Assembly (NCBI GenBank): GCA_028287135.1
Contig: JAQBQE010000026.1
Coordinates: forward strand, 1-64,000
Reading direction: 5' to 3'
Source: Myxococcales bacterium
GTDB lineage: Bacteria; Myxococcota_A; Polyangia; Haliangiales; Haliangiaceae
DNA length: 64,000 nucleotides
The position numbers and the translations under genes are program-made. The notes below the pieces were generated by a model. That model searched no databases and was not told the origin of the DNA. It saw only the letters and a list, made by a program, of their open reading frames with translations. This document shows, in pieces, positions 1 through 7,741 of this stretch (position 1 is its first letter; the number at the start of each line of letters is the position of its first letter).

Positions 1-60
1 AGCATGCCGGACGTATCGGCCGTGCTTCAGCCCGGTTGCGACCGAGTCCGTGGACGTGGA

Positions 61-93
61 CGAGCACGTGACACGTGCACGTGCACGACGACG
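61..93. repeat. CACGTG-rich cluster
   Basis: Three CACGTG hexamers lie at 65-70, 72-77 and 78-83. The 14-mer at 64-77 is the exact reverse complement of 35110-35123, inside the left end of the inverted-repeat cassette near 35.1-35.4 kb. This may be one end of a related element outside the window. I see no gene in positions 1-120. Confidence 0.6.
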
Positions 94-120
94 GAACCCG
101 CTAACTGACCAGCATTGCGC

Positions 121-930
121 CTAGCGCCGCGGCGCGGGGTCGACGGCAAGCCGGGCGCCCGCGACCACGATCGCGGTGACCGCGCACACGGCGGCTGCGA
201 TCAGCGCGGCGGTCGTGACAGGCACGTCCGCATGCACGGCGCACGCGGTCAGCAGCCAGCCGACGAGTCCGGGCAGGACGCAGTCCCGGAGCTCGAGCCC
301 GAGATAGATCACGAGCGCTGCCGTGATCACGATCAACAGCACCGCGGTGGCGGTCCCCGGGCCGCCGACGGCCGTGACGGCGGCGGTGAGCGTGGCGATC
401 GCCGTCAGCAGTGACCAGCCGAGGAGCAGCGAGAACGGCAGCGCGAGCAGCGTCGACGCGCGCCTGGCGAGGACCTCGTGCCGCAGCCGGATCACCACCA
501 CCGCGAGCACGATGGCGATCGCGAGCGACTGCATCGCGAGCAGCCCGAGGTCGTGCGACGACACCGCGAGCAGGCGCAGGACCGACAGGGTCGACGCGGC
601 GACGAGGAGACGCGTCACCCGATCATAGGCGGGGTTCTCTCGCTGGATCTGGCCGACCTGCGCGCGTGCGTAGACGAACACCATGAACTGGATCATCAGC
701 CATGCGCCCGACGACGAGATCGCCGAGCCGATCGCACCGCCATCGGTGGCGAGGATGTCCGCGAGCGTGTCGCGACCGAATGCCCTGTGCACGAGGTCGT
801 GGACGATGCTCGCGATCATCGTCAGCATCGCGATCCGTCGCCAGGGCGGGATCGGAAGCGCTTCGCCGCGTAGACGCGCGTACCGCAGCGCGCTCGGAGT
901 TGGTTTGAGGTCCGCCAGCACGCGGGGCAT
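121..930 (-). CDS. polytopic membrane protein, possibly TspO/MBR-like
   Basis: A 269-residue hydrophobic protein with about six or seven predicted membrane segments, starting near residue 35 (MLTMIASIVHDLVHR) and ending near residue 262. The C-terminal half contains PFSLLLGWSLLTAIATLTA, which resembles the conserved P-F-S-x-Y-L-G-W segment of large tryptophan-rich TspO-like proteins; the tryptophan content is otherwise low, so this assignment is tentative. The N-terminal 34 residues are polar, and translation could instead begin at the ATG at 828. The gene is divergent from the sigma factor at 1079 and has no partner on its strand. I cannot give a substrate or a function with confidence. Confidence 0.7.
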   Translation of the reverse strand: MPRVLADLKPTPSALRYARLRGEALPIPPWRRIAMLTMIASIVHDLVHRAFGRDTLADILATDGGAIGSAISSSGAWLMIQFMVFVYARAQVGQIQRENPAYDRVTRLLVAASTLSVLRLLAVSSHDLGLLAMQSLAIAIVLAVVVIRLRHEVLARRASTLLALPFSLLLGWSLLTAIATLTAAVTAVGGPGTATAVLLIVITAALVIYLGLELRDCVLPGLVGWLLTACAVHADVPVTTAALIAAAVCAVTAIVVAGARLAVDPAPRR

Positions 931-1078
931 CGCAGCAACGGGTATGCCCAGACCGGACGGGGCCGGCGCCCCACTCGGCCCCCCCGCTCCGAGCGCCGGG
1001 GGTACCTGCCGGTGTGCACACGAGCCAATGTGGTTTGCTCCCGATTCGCGGTCGCGGTCGTGGCACTATCGGCTCGCC

Positions 1079-2005
1079 GTGAGCACGTGGTGGAAACAGG
1101 TCATCGCCAGCGCGCCGGCGAACACCCGCGCCTCGCTCGCCGACGCTGCGCTCACGCAACGCGTCGAGAGGGAGCTCGCGGCGGCCCGTGCGAGATGGCC
1201 CGAGGCATCGATCACGGACGCGCAGCTCGCGACCGCGCTCGCGTCGCGCCTCGGCGCACAGCGTGATCTCGGTGCAGCGCTGTCGCGCCTGCGGGTCGAG
1301 GATCTGTTCCTCGCGCAGTGGTGCACGACCGGCGACGCCCGCGCGATCGCCGCGTTCGAGCAGGTCCACAAGTCTGATCTCGACGGCGTGCTCGCTCGGT
1401 TCCGCCGCCTCCCGGTGACGAGCGACGAGCTGCTGCAGACCCTCCGGATCAAGCTGTTCGTTGCGACCGCGGATCGCCCGCCGCGGATCGGCGACTACTC
1501 CGGCTTTGGCTTCCTCCAGAACTGGCTGCGCGTCACCGCTCTCCGCGCGCTTGTCGATATCGCGCGCAGCGAGCGTGCGCGAAAGATCGAGGAGCTGATG
1601 GCGGACGATGACCTGCTCGGCGTTCCCGAGCTCGGTCCCGATGTCGCGAGCAAGTACTCGCGCGATCAGATCAGCAAGGCGATCAAGCAGGCGTTCGCGC
1701 GCGCGGTCGCCGGGCTCGCGCCGCGGCAGCGCAACTTCCTCCGCCACGCGCAGGTCGATCTGCTGACGCTCGACCAGATCGCGGCGCTCTACAGCATCCA
1801 CCGCGCGACGGTGGCGCGCACGCTCGCGCAGGCGCGCACCGAGCTCAGCGAGAACATGCGCAAGGAGCTCGGGTTGATCCTCGGCGTCGCCGATGACGCG
1901 GTCGGGAGCATTGTCGGTGCGGCGGATAGCCGGCTCGATCTCAGCCTGTCGCGTGTGCTCAAGTCTCCCGACCTCGCAGACGGATCCGAGAGCGAGGATG
2001 GATGA
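1079..2005 (+). CDS. sigma-70 family RNA polymerase sigma factor
   Basis: A 308-residue protein from a GTG start. The central part (about residues 135-165, YSGFGFLQNWLRVTALRALVDIARSERAR split across the region) looks like a degenerate sigma region 2. Residues about 210-262 hold a region-4 helix-turn-helix, with LTLDQIAALYSIHRATVARTL as the clearest stretch. This is the alternative sigma type common in Myxococcota rather than a classical short ECF factor. Its stop codon overlaps the start of the next gene in ATGA, and that gene encodes a zinc-finger Ser/Thr kinase. The pair therefore looks like a sigma factor with its own membrane regulator. A longer frame exists upstream to 683, but coding character begins at the GTG. 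Confidence 0.8.
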   Translation: MSTWWKQVIASAPANTRASLADAALTQRVERELAAARARWPEASITDAQLATALASRLGAQRDLGAALSRLRVEDLFLAQWCTTGDARAIAAFEQVHKSDLDGVLARFRRLPVTSDELLQTLRIKLFVATADRPPRIGDYSGFGFLQNWLRVTALRALVDIARSERARKIEELMADDDLLGVPELGPDVASKYSRDQISKAIKQAFARAVAGLAPRQRNFLRHAQVDLLTLDQIAALYSIHRATVARTLAQARTELSENMRKELGLILGVADDAVGSIVGAADSRLDLSLSRVLKSPDLADGSESEDG

Positions 2006-4176
2006 GCTCTGACTCCTCCTCGACGGGTGAGTGCCCGAGCGAGGATGAGCTGGTCCGGATGGTCGAGGGGGTGCTGACCGCCGAGTCGATCGCATCGATC
2101 GAGGCACACATCGACACCTGCGAGGACTGTGCGGCGGTGATCGCCGAGCTCGGCGCGGTGGGCTCGCCGCCCAAGCCCCGGCAGGTCGGCCGCTACTTGC
2201 TCGACCGCAAGATCGCGGCGGGCGGGATGGGCGAGGTCTGGGCTGCGTGGGATCCAAAGCTCAAGCGAGAGATCGCGATCAAGCTGGTCCGCCCCGATCG
2301 GACCGACGAGGGCCGCGAGCGGGAGCGCCTGCTCCGCGAGGCTCGGGCGCTCGCTCGACTCACGCATCCGAACGTGGTGGCCGTCTACGATGTCGGGGAA
2401 GCGGGCGGCGAGGTCTACATCGCGACCGAGCTGGTCGCCGGCGATACGCTCGCGAGCCGCGGAGGCGCGAGTGCGGACTGGCGGATGCTCGTGCGTCTGT
2501 ACGCGCAAGCGGCGCGCGGTCTCGCGGCGGCGCACGCGGTCGGCCTCGTGCATCGCGACGTCAAGCCGGCGAACCTGCTGCTCGGCTCCGACGGTCGCGT
2601 GCGCGTCGCGGACTTCGGGCTCGCGGTCCGTGCGAGCTCGCCCTCGCCGATCGCGCCGACCGTAGCGCCATCGATGGACGGAGGTCGGTCGGCGGTCACG
2701 CGCGACGGCCACATCGCGGGCACGCCGGCGTACATGGCGCCCGAGCAGCGCATGGGCGGCACGGTCGACGCAGCCGCCGACCAGTTCGCGCTGTGCATCG
2801 CTCTCGGTGAGGCGGTCGCGGGTCGCCGGCCGCCGATGGATGTCGACCGCGACCGGATGATCGCGTTCGTCAGCGAGCGCCGCCCACGAGAACGCGAGCT
2901 CGACCGCCTGTGCGGCCTGATCGCGAAGGGCGTCTCGCTCGAGCCGAACGCGCGGTTCGCTGACATGACCGCGCTCGGCGACGCGCTCGATGCGCTGGCG
3001 CCACCGCATCCCGGATACCGGCCCGAGCCAGGCTCGCGTATCGCGGCCCCGTCACTCCCACCGTCGTTCGGCACCAACCCGACCCACATGACCCCGGCGT
3101 CCAGACCGGCACGGCGCACCGGCGTGATCGCGGCCGCGCTGATCGCGGTGGTCGCTGGCGCGGGCATGGTGTGGTTCGTCAGCCGCGACAACCGGCCGCC
3201 CACCTCGACGACCACCGATCACGATGGGATCCAGTCGCCGGGTAGCAACGCGAGCGGCAGCACTGTGCCGGCGCCCCTGCCCGGCACCGACCCGGCAAGC
3301 ACCGCTGGCACTGGTGCGCAGGGCTCCGCCACCGGCGGTAGCGCGAGCGGTAGCAACGTGCCGAGCACCGCGCCGAGCAGCGACCCGCGAGGCACCGCGA
3401 CGCCGAGCGGGGCGCAAGGCAGCGCCACAGACGGCAGCGCCGTGACGCGCACACCCGGTGTCGGCACGCCGCGCGACGGCGCGGGATCGTCGATGGTGCG
3501 CCGATCGGATCACCGCACGAAGGCACCGAGCCCGACCGTCGCGGAGGCCGACGACGGCGAAGCGAGCGGAGACGGCGATGACGACGCCCACGATCCGGAC
3601 GCGAGCGGTGGGTCGAGCGGCGGCACCGCCGGTACGAGCGGCGCTGCTCCGAGCACTGGCCCGACGCTGCGCGACGTCCACAAGGCGGTCCTCGCCCACG
3701 ATGGCAAGAAGTGCCGCGCCCTGCTCTCCCAGATCACGACGCCTCCACCGACCGACTTCCGCGTGGCGAGCATGCACGCGGTGTGCGAGATGATCGCTGG
3801 AAATTGCGAGGGCGGCCTCCGCGAGCAGATCGCGCTCAACCAGCGCGATGGAACGCCCGAGAGCTCGGCGAGCATCATCACGGACCTCTACTGCCCGGTC
3901 GGCAAGGAGCCCGTGACCCGCTTGAAGCGCCTCGCGCGCCAGATCTCGATGTTCACGGTGAACCTCGACTGCGACTTCTATCTGCCACCGACGCGCGATG
4001 CGGCAGCGGCGGCGAGCACGGACAAGGATCGCCACACCGTCGGTGTGCTGCTCGCGACGATCGCGACCTGCTACAGCCATCGCGGCAGCTGCGACAAGGC
4101 GAAGAAGGTCCTCGGCGAGGCCCAGGTCTTCATCCCGAAGCTCGACCTCAGCGAGCTCAACGCGCAATGCCGCTGA
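2002..4176 (+). CDS. membrane Ser/Thr protein kinase with N-terminal anti-sigma-type zinc finger
   Basis: A 724-residue protein. Residues 11-43 carry C11, H36, C40 and C43, the H-x3-C-x2-C pattern of anti-sigma zinc fingers. A Hanks kinase domain follows: glycine loop AGGMGEV at 73-79, catalytic Lys94, HRD at 184-186, DFG at 204-206, and an APE at 246-248. One membrane span lies near residues 373-392. After it comes a Gly/Ser/Thr/Pro-rich linker, then a Cys-containing domain from about residue 553. The ATG overlaps the sigma-factor stop by 4 bp. By analogy with anti-sigma proteins the zinc finger may bind the partner sigma factor, with release set by phosphorylation; that mechanism is inference. 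All catalytic motifs are intact. Confidence 0.9.
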   Translation: MSSDSSSTGECPSEDELVRMVEGVLTAESIASIEAHIDTCEDCAAVIAELGAVGSPPKPRQVGRYLLDRKIAAGGMGEVWAAWDPKLKREIAIKLVRPDRTDEGRERERLLREARALARLTHPNVVAVYDVGEAGGEVYIATELVAGDTLASRGGASADWRMLVRLYAQAARGLAAAHAVGLVHRDVKPANLLLGSDGRVRVADFGLAVRASSPSPIAPTVAPSMDGGRSAVTRDGHIAGTPAYMAPEQRMGGTVDAAADQFALCIALGEAVAGRRPPMDVDRDRMIAFVSERRPRERELDRLCGLIAKGVSLEPNARFADMTALGDALDALAPPHPGYRPEPGSRIAAPSLPPSFGTNPTHMTPASRPARRTGVIAAALIAVVAGAGMVWFVSRDNRPPTSTTTDHDGIQSPGSNASGSTVPAPLPGTDPASTAGTGAQGSATGGSASGSNVPSTAPSSDPRGTATPSGAQGSATDGSAVTRTPGVGTPRDGAGSSMVRRSDHRTKAPSPTVAEADDGEASGDGDDDAHDPDASGGSSGGTAGTSGAAPSTGPTLRDVHKAVLAHDGKKCRALLSQITTPPPTDFRVASMHAVCEMIAGNCEGGLREQIALNQRDGTPESSASIITDLYCPVGKEPVTRLKRLARQISMFTVNLDCDFYLPPTRDAAAAASTDKDRHTVGVLLATIATCYSHRGSCDKAKKVLGEAQVFIPKLDLSELNAQCR

Positions 4177-4202
4177 GGCGTCGGTGCGCGGCGACGTCGT
4201 GA

Positions 4203-4310
4203 CTACGGACAGATCGCGGCGTTGAAGGTGCCGGTGAGCTGCTCGGCATCCATGAAGCTCACGGTGTACGTGCCGTGGCAAACGAGGCACCGATCGAACA
4301 GACCCTGGTA
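4203..4310 (-). pseudogene. possible cytochrome-c-like remnant (CXXCH)
   Basis: The intergenic stretch 4177-4402 contains, on the minus strand, the peptide FDRCLVCHGTYTVSF followed by MDAEQLTGTFNAAICP and a stop at 4203. CLVCH is a heme-binding CXXCH motif, and the surrounding residues read like coding sequence. There is no plausible start codon or ribosome site, and further upstream the frame runs antisense through the DUF3634 gene. I read it as the tail of a lost c-type cytochrome-domain gene, or as chance. Confidence 0.25.
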
Positions 4311-4402
4311 CCCGCTGGCAGCCGCGGGAGGCCGGCGGATGGCCGGCGGGTGACACGTGCGACTGCCCCCAGGTAGCCTGCGTCCGGACAGGAGCCAGCC
4401 AG

Positions 4403-4795
4403 ATGATGCCGATCCTGATCGTGATGGGTGTGTTCCTGCTCGTGTGCGCCTGGTTCCACGAGAAGAAGTGGGAGGTGTTCTACCTCTCGATCCGCAACGG
4501 TCGAGTCCTCGTCGTGCGCGGCCGCGTCCCGACCTCGCTGCTCCACGACTTCGCCGAGATCGTGCGCGATCCCGTGGTCCGCAGTGGCTGGATCCGCGTG
4601 TTCCGCGGCGAGCACGGGGCCGAGCTCCTGTGCGGCGGCGACATCGACGAAGGCCCCGAGCAGCGGATGCGTAACGCGATGATGCTGTATCCGCTGTCGA
4701 AGCTGCGGCACGCGCTTCCGGTCGCACGCCCTACGCTCGGCCAGATGCTCGGCATCGCGTGGCTCGCGTGGATGTTCGATCGCCGCGACGTCTGA
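4403..4795 (+). CDS. DUF3634-like small membrane protein
   Basis: A 130-residue protein that starts MMPILIVMGVFLLVCAWFH, a single N-terminal membrane anchor (residues 3-18). A soluble part follows, containing YLSIRNGRVLVVRGRVP and a conserved-looking GWIRVFRGEHGAELLCGGDID. The I-R-N-G-x2-L/V-V-x-R-G pattern next to one membrane helix matches the DUF3634 family, whose function is unknown. A purine-rich AGGAG lies about 11 nt before the ATG. The C-terminus (TLGQMLGIAWLAWMF) may return to the membrane. The gene stands alone between the kinase and the convergent HEPN gene. Confidence 0.7.
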   Translation: MMPILIVMGVFLLVCAWFHEKKWEVFYLSIRNGRVLVVRGRVPTSLLHDFAEIVRDPVVRSGWIRVFRGEHGAELLCGGDIDEGPEQRMRNAMMLYPLSKLRHALPVARPTLGQMLGIAWLAWMFDRRDV

Positions 4796-4816
4796 CGAGG
4801 ACGTCGTGGTGTTGAC

Positions 4817-5242
4817 TCATCGTCTGAAAGCGACAAAGGACTCGACTCGCTTCTGGATCTCGAGCGCGATCCGGATCACGGCTCGAGGAGCTTGGCGTCT
4901 GGGTCGAGCTGACCTTCGTACTCGGCACGATTTCGCACGCCATGGGCCTTGTCGAGAACCCGCCCACTCCTCGGCTTTCAGGTTCACCGTCTGCTGCAGC
5001 GCCTGGAAGACGAGATAGCGGTTCTCTGAGCGGTAACCATGGAAGCGCAACGCCGCGAGTGCGAACGCATGCGCAGCGTTGTACGCGAGATCGAACCGAC
5101 TCTCGAAGCTCAGCTCGAGCTTGACCGCATCCGTGATGCGCGCCGCGCCCGACCGAACCAGGCCGTTGATCTCGTCCTGCTCGGCGGCCTCGGCCTTGAG
5201 CTTGCCGATCGTGACGAGGTTATCGAGTTGCTGGATTGGCAT
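4817..5242 (-). CDS. HEPN-domain protein of an MNT-HEPN pair, motif region displaced by two indels
   Basis: A 141-residue protein. Residues 1-93 match the HEPN partners of MNT nucleotidyltransferases: VRSGAARITDAVKLELSFESRFDLAYNAAHAFALAALRFHGYR and ENRYLVFQALQQTVNLKAEEW. After EEW the frame turns Arg-rich for about 27 codons, then returns to good helix sequence (VIRIALEIQKRVESFVAF). In the neighbouring frame the same DNA reads VLDKAHGVRNRAEYEGQLD, the expected HEPN motif with R-N-x-A-E-Y. One extra G near 4963-4965 and one missing G near 4882-4884 explain both changes. The gene overlaps the upstream MNT gene by 23 bp. HEPN partners are usually the RNase toxin; as it stands this copy is probably inactive, unless the indels are assembly errors. 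Confidence 0.8.
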   Translation of the reverse strand: MPIQQLDNLVTIGKLKAEAAEQDEINGLVRSGAARITDAVKLELSFESRFDLAYNAAHAFALAALRFHGYRSENRYLVFQALQQTVNLKAEEWAGSRQGPWRAKSCRVRRSARPRRQAPRAVIRIALEIQKRVESFVAFRR

Positions 5243-5894
5243 CTTCGCTGCCGAGAAGAACGACGTGCTCGCCGTTCAACACCTTGCAGAGGAACGGATG
5301 ATTGGCGCTGCGACGCACCTTGAATTCCTCCGTCGTGTAGAGCGTGGGGTTGATGCGCCGGCCGAGTTGGTCCTCCGCTGATTGAAGGGCAGCGAACACG
5401 TCCTCGAGAGCGAGATCGTCAGAGACGAGGAGCACGTCGATATCGCTCAGGGCAGTATCAGCTCCCTTGGCGACGGAGCCGTACAACACGGCCAGGCGGA
5501 GGCGCGCAGCGAGAGGCTCCAGTGCCGAGCGCAGAACCTGCGGGACGCCACCGGTCTTCTGAACAATGCTCCGAAGCTCGTTGAAGATCGGTGCGGCCTG
5601 GTTCGCCTGGTAACGCTTTTGCGTCCCGACGAAGCTCGTGAGCACCAGACCGCTATGCACCAGCCGTTCGAGCTCACGCTGCACGGCGCCGGATCCAGAA
5701 CCAGCAAGCTCGATCAGCTCCATCATTCCAAACGCCCGCTCCGGCTGCCCGAACAGGAGCCCGAGTACCCGCTGCTTGGTACGGGGGAACAGCGCATCTG
5801 CAAGAGAGCCCCGATCCGGCGACGCCTTGACCTCCTGGACGTGCCGCCGCGCCTTGGTACCCATATTGGGTATCATGATACCCATTTTGGGCAT
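5220..5894 (-). CDS. MNT nucleotidyltransferase with N-terminal winged helix (antitoxin-like)
   Basis: Up to 224 residues. The N-terminal part (SLADALFPRTKQRVLGLLFGQPERAF and SGSGAVQRELERL) is a MarR/ArsR-like winged helix. The C-terminal part is a minimal nucleotidyltransferase with VLYGSVAKGADTALSDIDVLLV, i.e. the G-S-x(9-10)-D-x-D metal-binding motif. In MNT-HEPN modules this enzyme modifies and silences the HEPN RNase. The 5' end is uncertain: the first ATG (5894) and later ones at 5885, 5876 and 5864 all lie in or beside a palindrome at 5860-5891, and the shorter 214-residue form (MGTKARRH) looks more natural. The winged helix could bind that palindrome for autoregulation. It follows recN by 35 bp on the same strand. 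Confidence 0.85.
   Translation of the reverse strand: MPKMGIMIPNMGTKARRHVQEVKASPDRGSLADALFPRTKQRVLGLLFGQPERAFGMMELIELAGSGSGAVQRELERLVHSGLVLTSFVGTQKRYQANQAAPIFNELRSIVQKTGGVPQVLRSALEPLAARLRLAVLYGSVAKGADTALSDIDVLLVSDDLALEDVFAALQSAEDQLGRRINPTLYTTEEFKVRRSANHPFLCKVLNGEHVVLLGSEDANPATR
5860..5891. promoter_or_regulatory. palindromic operator at the MNT gene 5' end
   Basis: GGGTATCATGATACCC at 5868-5883 is a perfect 16-bp palindrome. It is flanked by two near-identical elements, CCCATATTGGG (5860-5870) and CCCATTTTGGG (5881-5891), so the whole block reads as overlapping inverted repeats. It is AT-rich against a very GC-rich background and overlaps all candidate MNT start codons. It is a likely autoregulatory site for the winged-helix protein. 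Confidence 0.6.
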
Positions 5895-5929
5895 ACGCTA
5901 GCCACATTCCGCGCTGATCAGACGACGCT

Positions 5930-7741
5930 CTACGCCCGGACTGCGGTCTGCTTGCGTGGACGCGCCGCCTCAGCGAGCAGCTCCGCTGCGTGCGCCTTGG
6001 CCTTGGACGTCGCGTGACCACCGAGCATGCGCGCGAGCTCGTCCTTGCGCGCGGCACCCGACAGCTTGCGGACGTGGGTCTCGGTGCGGCCCGCGACCTC
6101 GGTCTTCTCGACGTGGAAGTGGTGGTCGGCGAACGCGGCGATCTGCGGGAGGTGCGTCACGCACAGGACCTGGCGGCCGCAATCTCCCGAGCCGCGATCG
6201 GCGGCGACCGCCCGGATCTGTGCACCGACGACCTGCGCCGTCGCGCCGCCGATCCCGGTGTCGACCTCGTCGAACACATAGGTCGCACACTCGTCCGCGC
6301 TGCGCAGCGACAGCTTGAGCGCGAGCATGATCCGCGACAGCTCGCCGCCCGACGCGACCTTGGTCAGCGGCCGGGTGTCCTCGCCCTTGTTCGACGCGAG
6401 CATCAGCTCGATCCGATCGGCGCCCGTGGGACCGACCGCGCGCGGTTCGATCACGACGGACAGCCGGGCCGAGCCCATCCCGAGCTCGGCCAGCGCTGCG
6501 CCGACCTCCTTCTCGAGCTTGCGCGCAGCCTTCTTGCGGGTCGCGGTCAGCGCCGCGGCGGCGCTGATCGCGGCGCCCTCGGCCTTCGTGCGAGCCGCGG
6601 TGATCTCGGCGAGCTTCGCTTCGCGGCCCGACAGCGCGTCGAGCTCGAGCCGGAGCGCCGCGGTCTTCGCGATCAGGTCATCGAGCCCCGTGGCACCGGG
6701 TCCCGCGCCCGCGGCGCCCGCCGGCGCGCCAGAGGCTGCGTGGCCGCGTGCGCCACCGAGGTGCAGCGCGCCGTGCTTGCGCACGAGGCGACGGATCAAG
6801 GCGAGCCGCTCGTCGAGGTAGGCGAGCCGCTCGGGATCGCCCTCGAGCTTGTCCGCGTAGCTCCGCAGCTGATCGGCCGCGTCGTCGATCAGCGTCTCGA
6901 TCTCGGTGAGCTGACGCACCACCGGCTCGAGCGTGGGATCGGTCTTGACCGCGCGATCGACCTCGCGAGCCGCTGCGGCGACGCGATCCCGTGCGCTGTC
7001 ATCACCGCCGTAGAGCAGCTCCTCGGCGGCACGGGCTGCCCCCTGCAGGTGATCCACCGACGCGAGTCGCACCCGCTCGATCTCGATCGCTGCATCCTCG
7101 CCGGGCTGGAGCGCCGCCCCGTCGAGCTCCTCGAGCTGGAACTTCAGGTAATCGACCCGCGCCTCGCGCTCGCGCTCGTCTCCGCCGAGAGTCGTCAGCT
7201 CGTCATCGCAGCGCCGGAGCTCGGCCCACGATGCGAGCATCGCCTCGACGAGTGCCTCGGTGCTCGTCGACGACGCCGTCGCGAAGGCATCGATGATGTC
7301 GAGGTGACGGGCCGCATCGACCAGGCCCTGGTGCTGGTGCTGACCGGACAGATCGATCAGCAGCGCACCGAGCTCGGCGAGCCGCGCCGCCGTGGTCAAC
7401 GCGCCGTTGACGTACGTCCGGCTGCGGCCACCGCGCTGGATGATCCGGCGGATGAACACCTCGTGGCCCTCGCCCTTCGGCAGCCCCGCCCCCTCGATGA
7501 CGCCCGCGACGCGCGCGCGCAGATCCTCGGGCACGTCGACGATCGCCTCGACGACCGCCTCGTCCGCGCCGTTGCGCGGGATGTCCGCCGAGGCGCGGCC
7601 ACCGCGCAGGAGATTGACAGCCTCGACGATCAGCGACTTGCCCGCCCCGGTCTCGCCGGTGAGGACGTTCATCCCGGGTCCGAGCTGGATCTCGACGTCG
7701 GACAGGATCGCGAAATTGGTCACGCGGAGATGGCGCAGCAT
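5930..7741 (-). CDS. recN: DNA repair ATPase RecN
   Basis: A 603-residue SMC-like ATPase for double-strand-break repair, a cytosolic protein that acts at broken DNA ends. It begins MLRHLRVTNFAILSDVEIQL and has Walker A GETGAGKS at residues 29-36. Long charged coiled-coil arms follow. The C-terminal ATPase half has the signature VASGGELSR and Walker B YVFDEVDTGIGG. A Gly/Ala-rich low-complexity insert sits near residues 330-355, making it longer than the usual ~555 residues. The start at 7741 is shared with the nadK stop in a TGATG overlap, so nadK and recN are translationally coupled. Open frame upstream of 7741 is antisense noise within nadK. Confidence 0.95.
   Translation of the reverse strand: MLRHLRVTNFAILSDVEIQLGPGMNVLTGETGAGKSLIVEAVNLLRGGRASADIPRNGADEAVVEAIVDVPEDLRARVAGVIEGAGLPKGEGHEVFIRRIIQRGGRSRTYVNGALTTAARLAELGALLIDLSGQHQHQGLVDAARHLDIIDAFATASSTSTEALVEAMLASWAELRRCDDELTTLGGDEREREARVDYLKFQLEELDGAALQPGEDAAIEIERVRLASVDHLQGAARAAEELLYGGDDSARDRVAAAAREVDRAVKTDPTLEPVVRQLTEIETLIDDAADQLRSYADKLEGDPERLAYLDERLALIRRLVRKHGALHLGGARGHAASGAPAGAAGAGPGATGLDDLIAKTAALRLELDALSGREAKLAEITAARTKAEGAAISAAAALTATRKKAARKLEKEVGAALAELGMGSARLSVVIEPRAVGPTGADRIELMLASNKGEDTRPLTKVASGGELSRIMLALKLSLRSADECATYVFDEVDTGIGGATAQVVGAQIRAVAADRGSGDCGRQVLCVTHLPQIAAFADHHFHVEKTEVAGRTETHVRKLSGAARKDELARMLGGHATSKAKAHAAELLAEAARPRKQTAVRA

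Noticed and set aside
683..1078. Upstream extension of the sigma-factor frame
   Set aside because: It overlaps the divergent membrane protein gene, and the coding character starts at the GTG at 1079.
3052..4356. A 434-codon open frame on the minus strand opposite the zinc-finger kinase
   Set aside because: No domain, and a composition typical of an antisense shadow.
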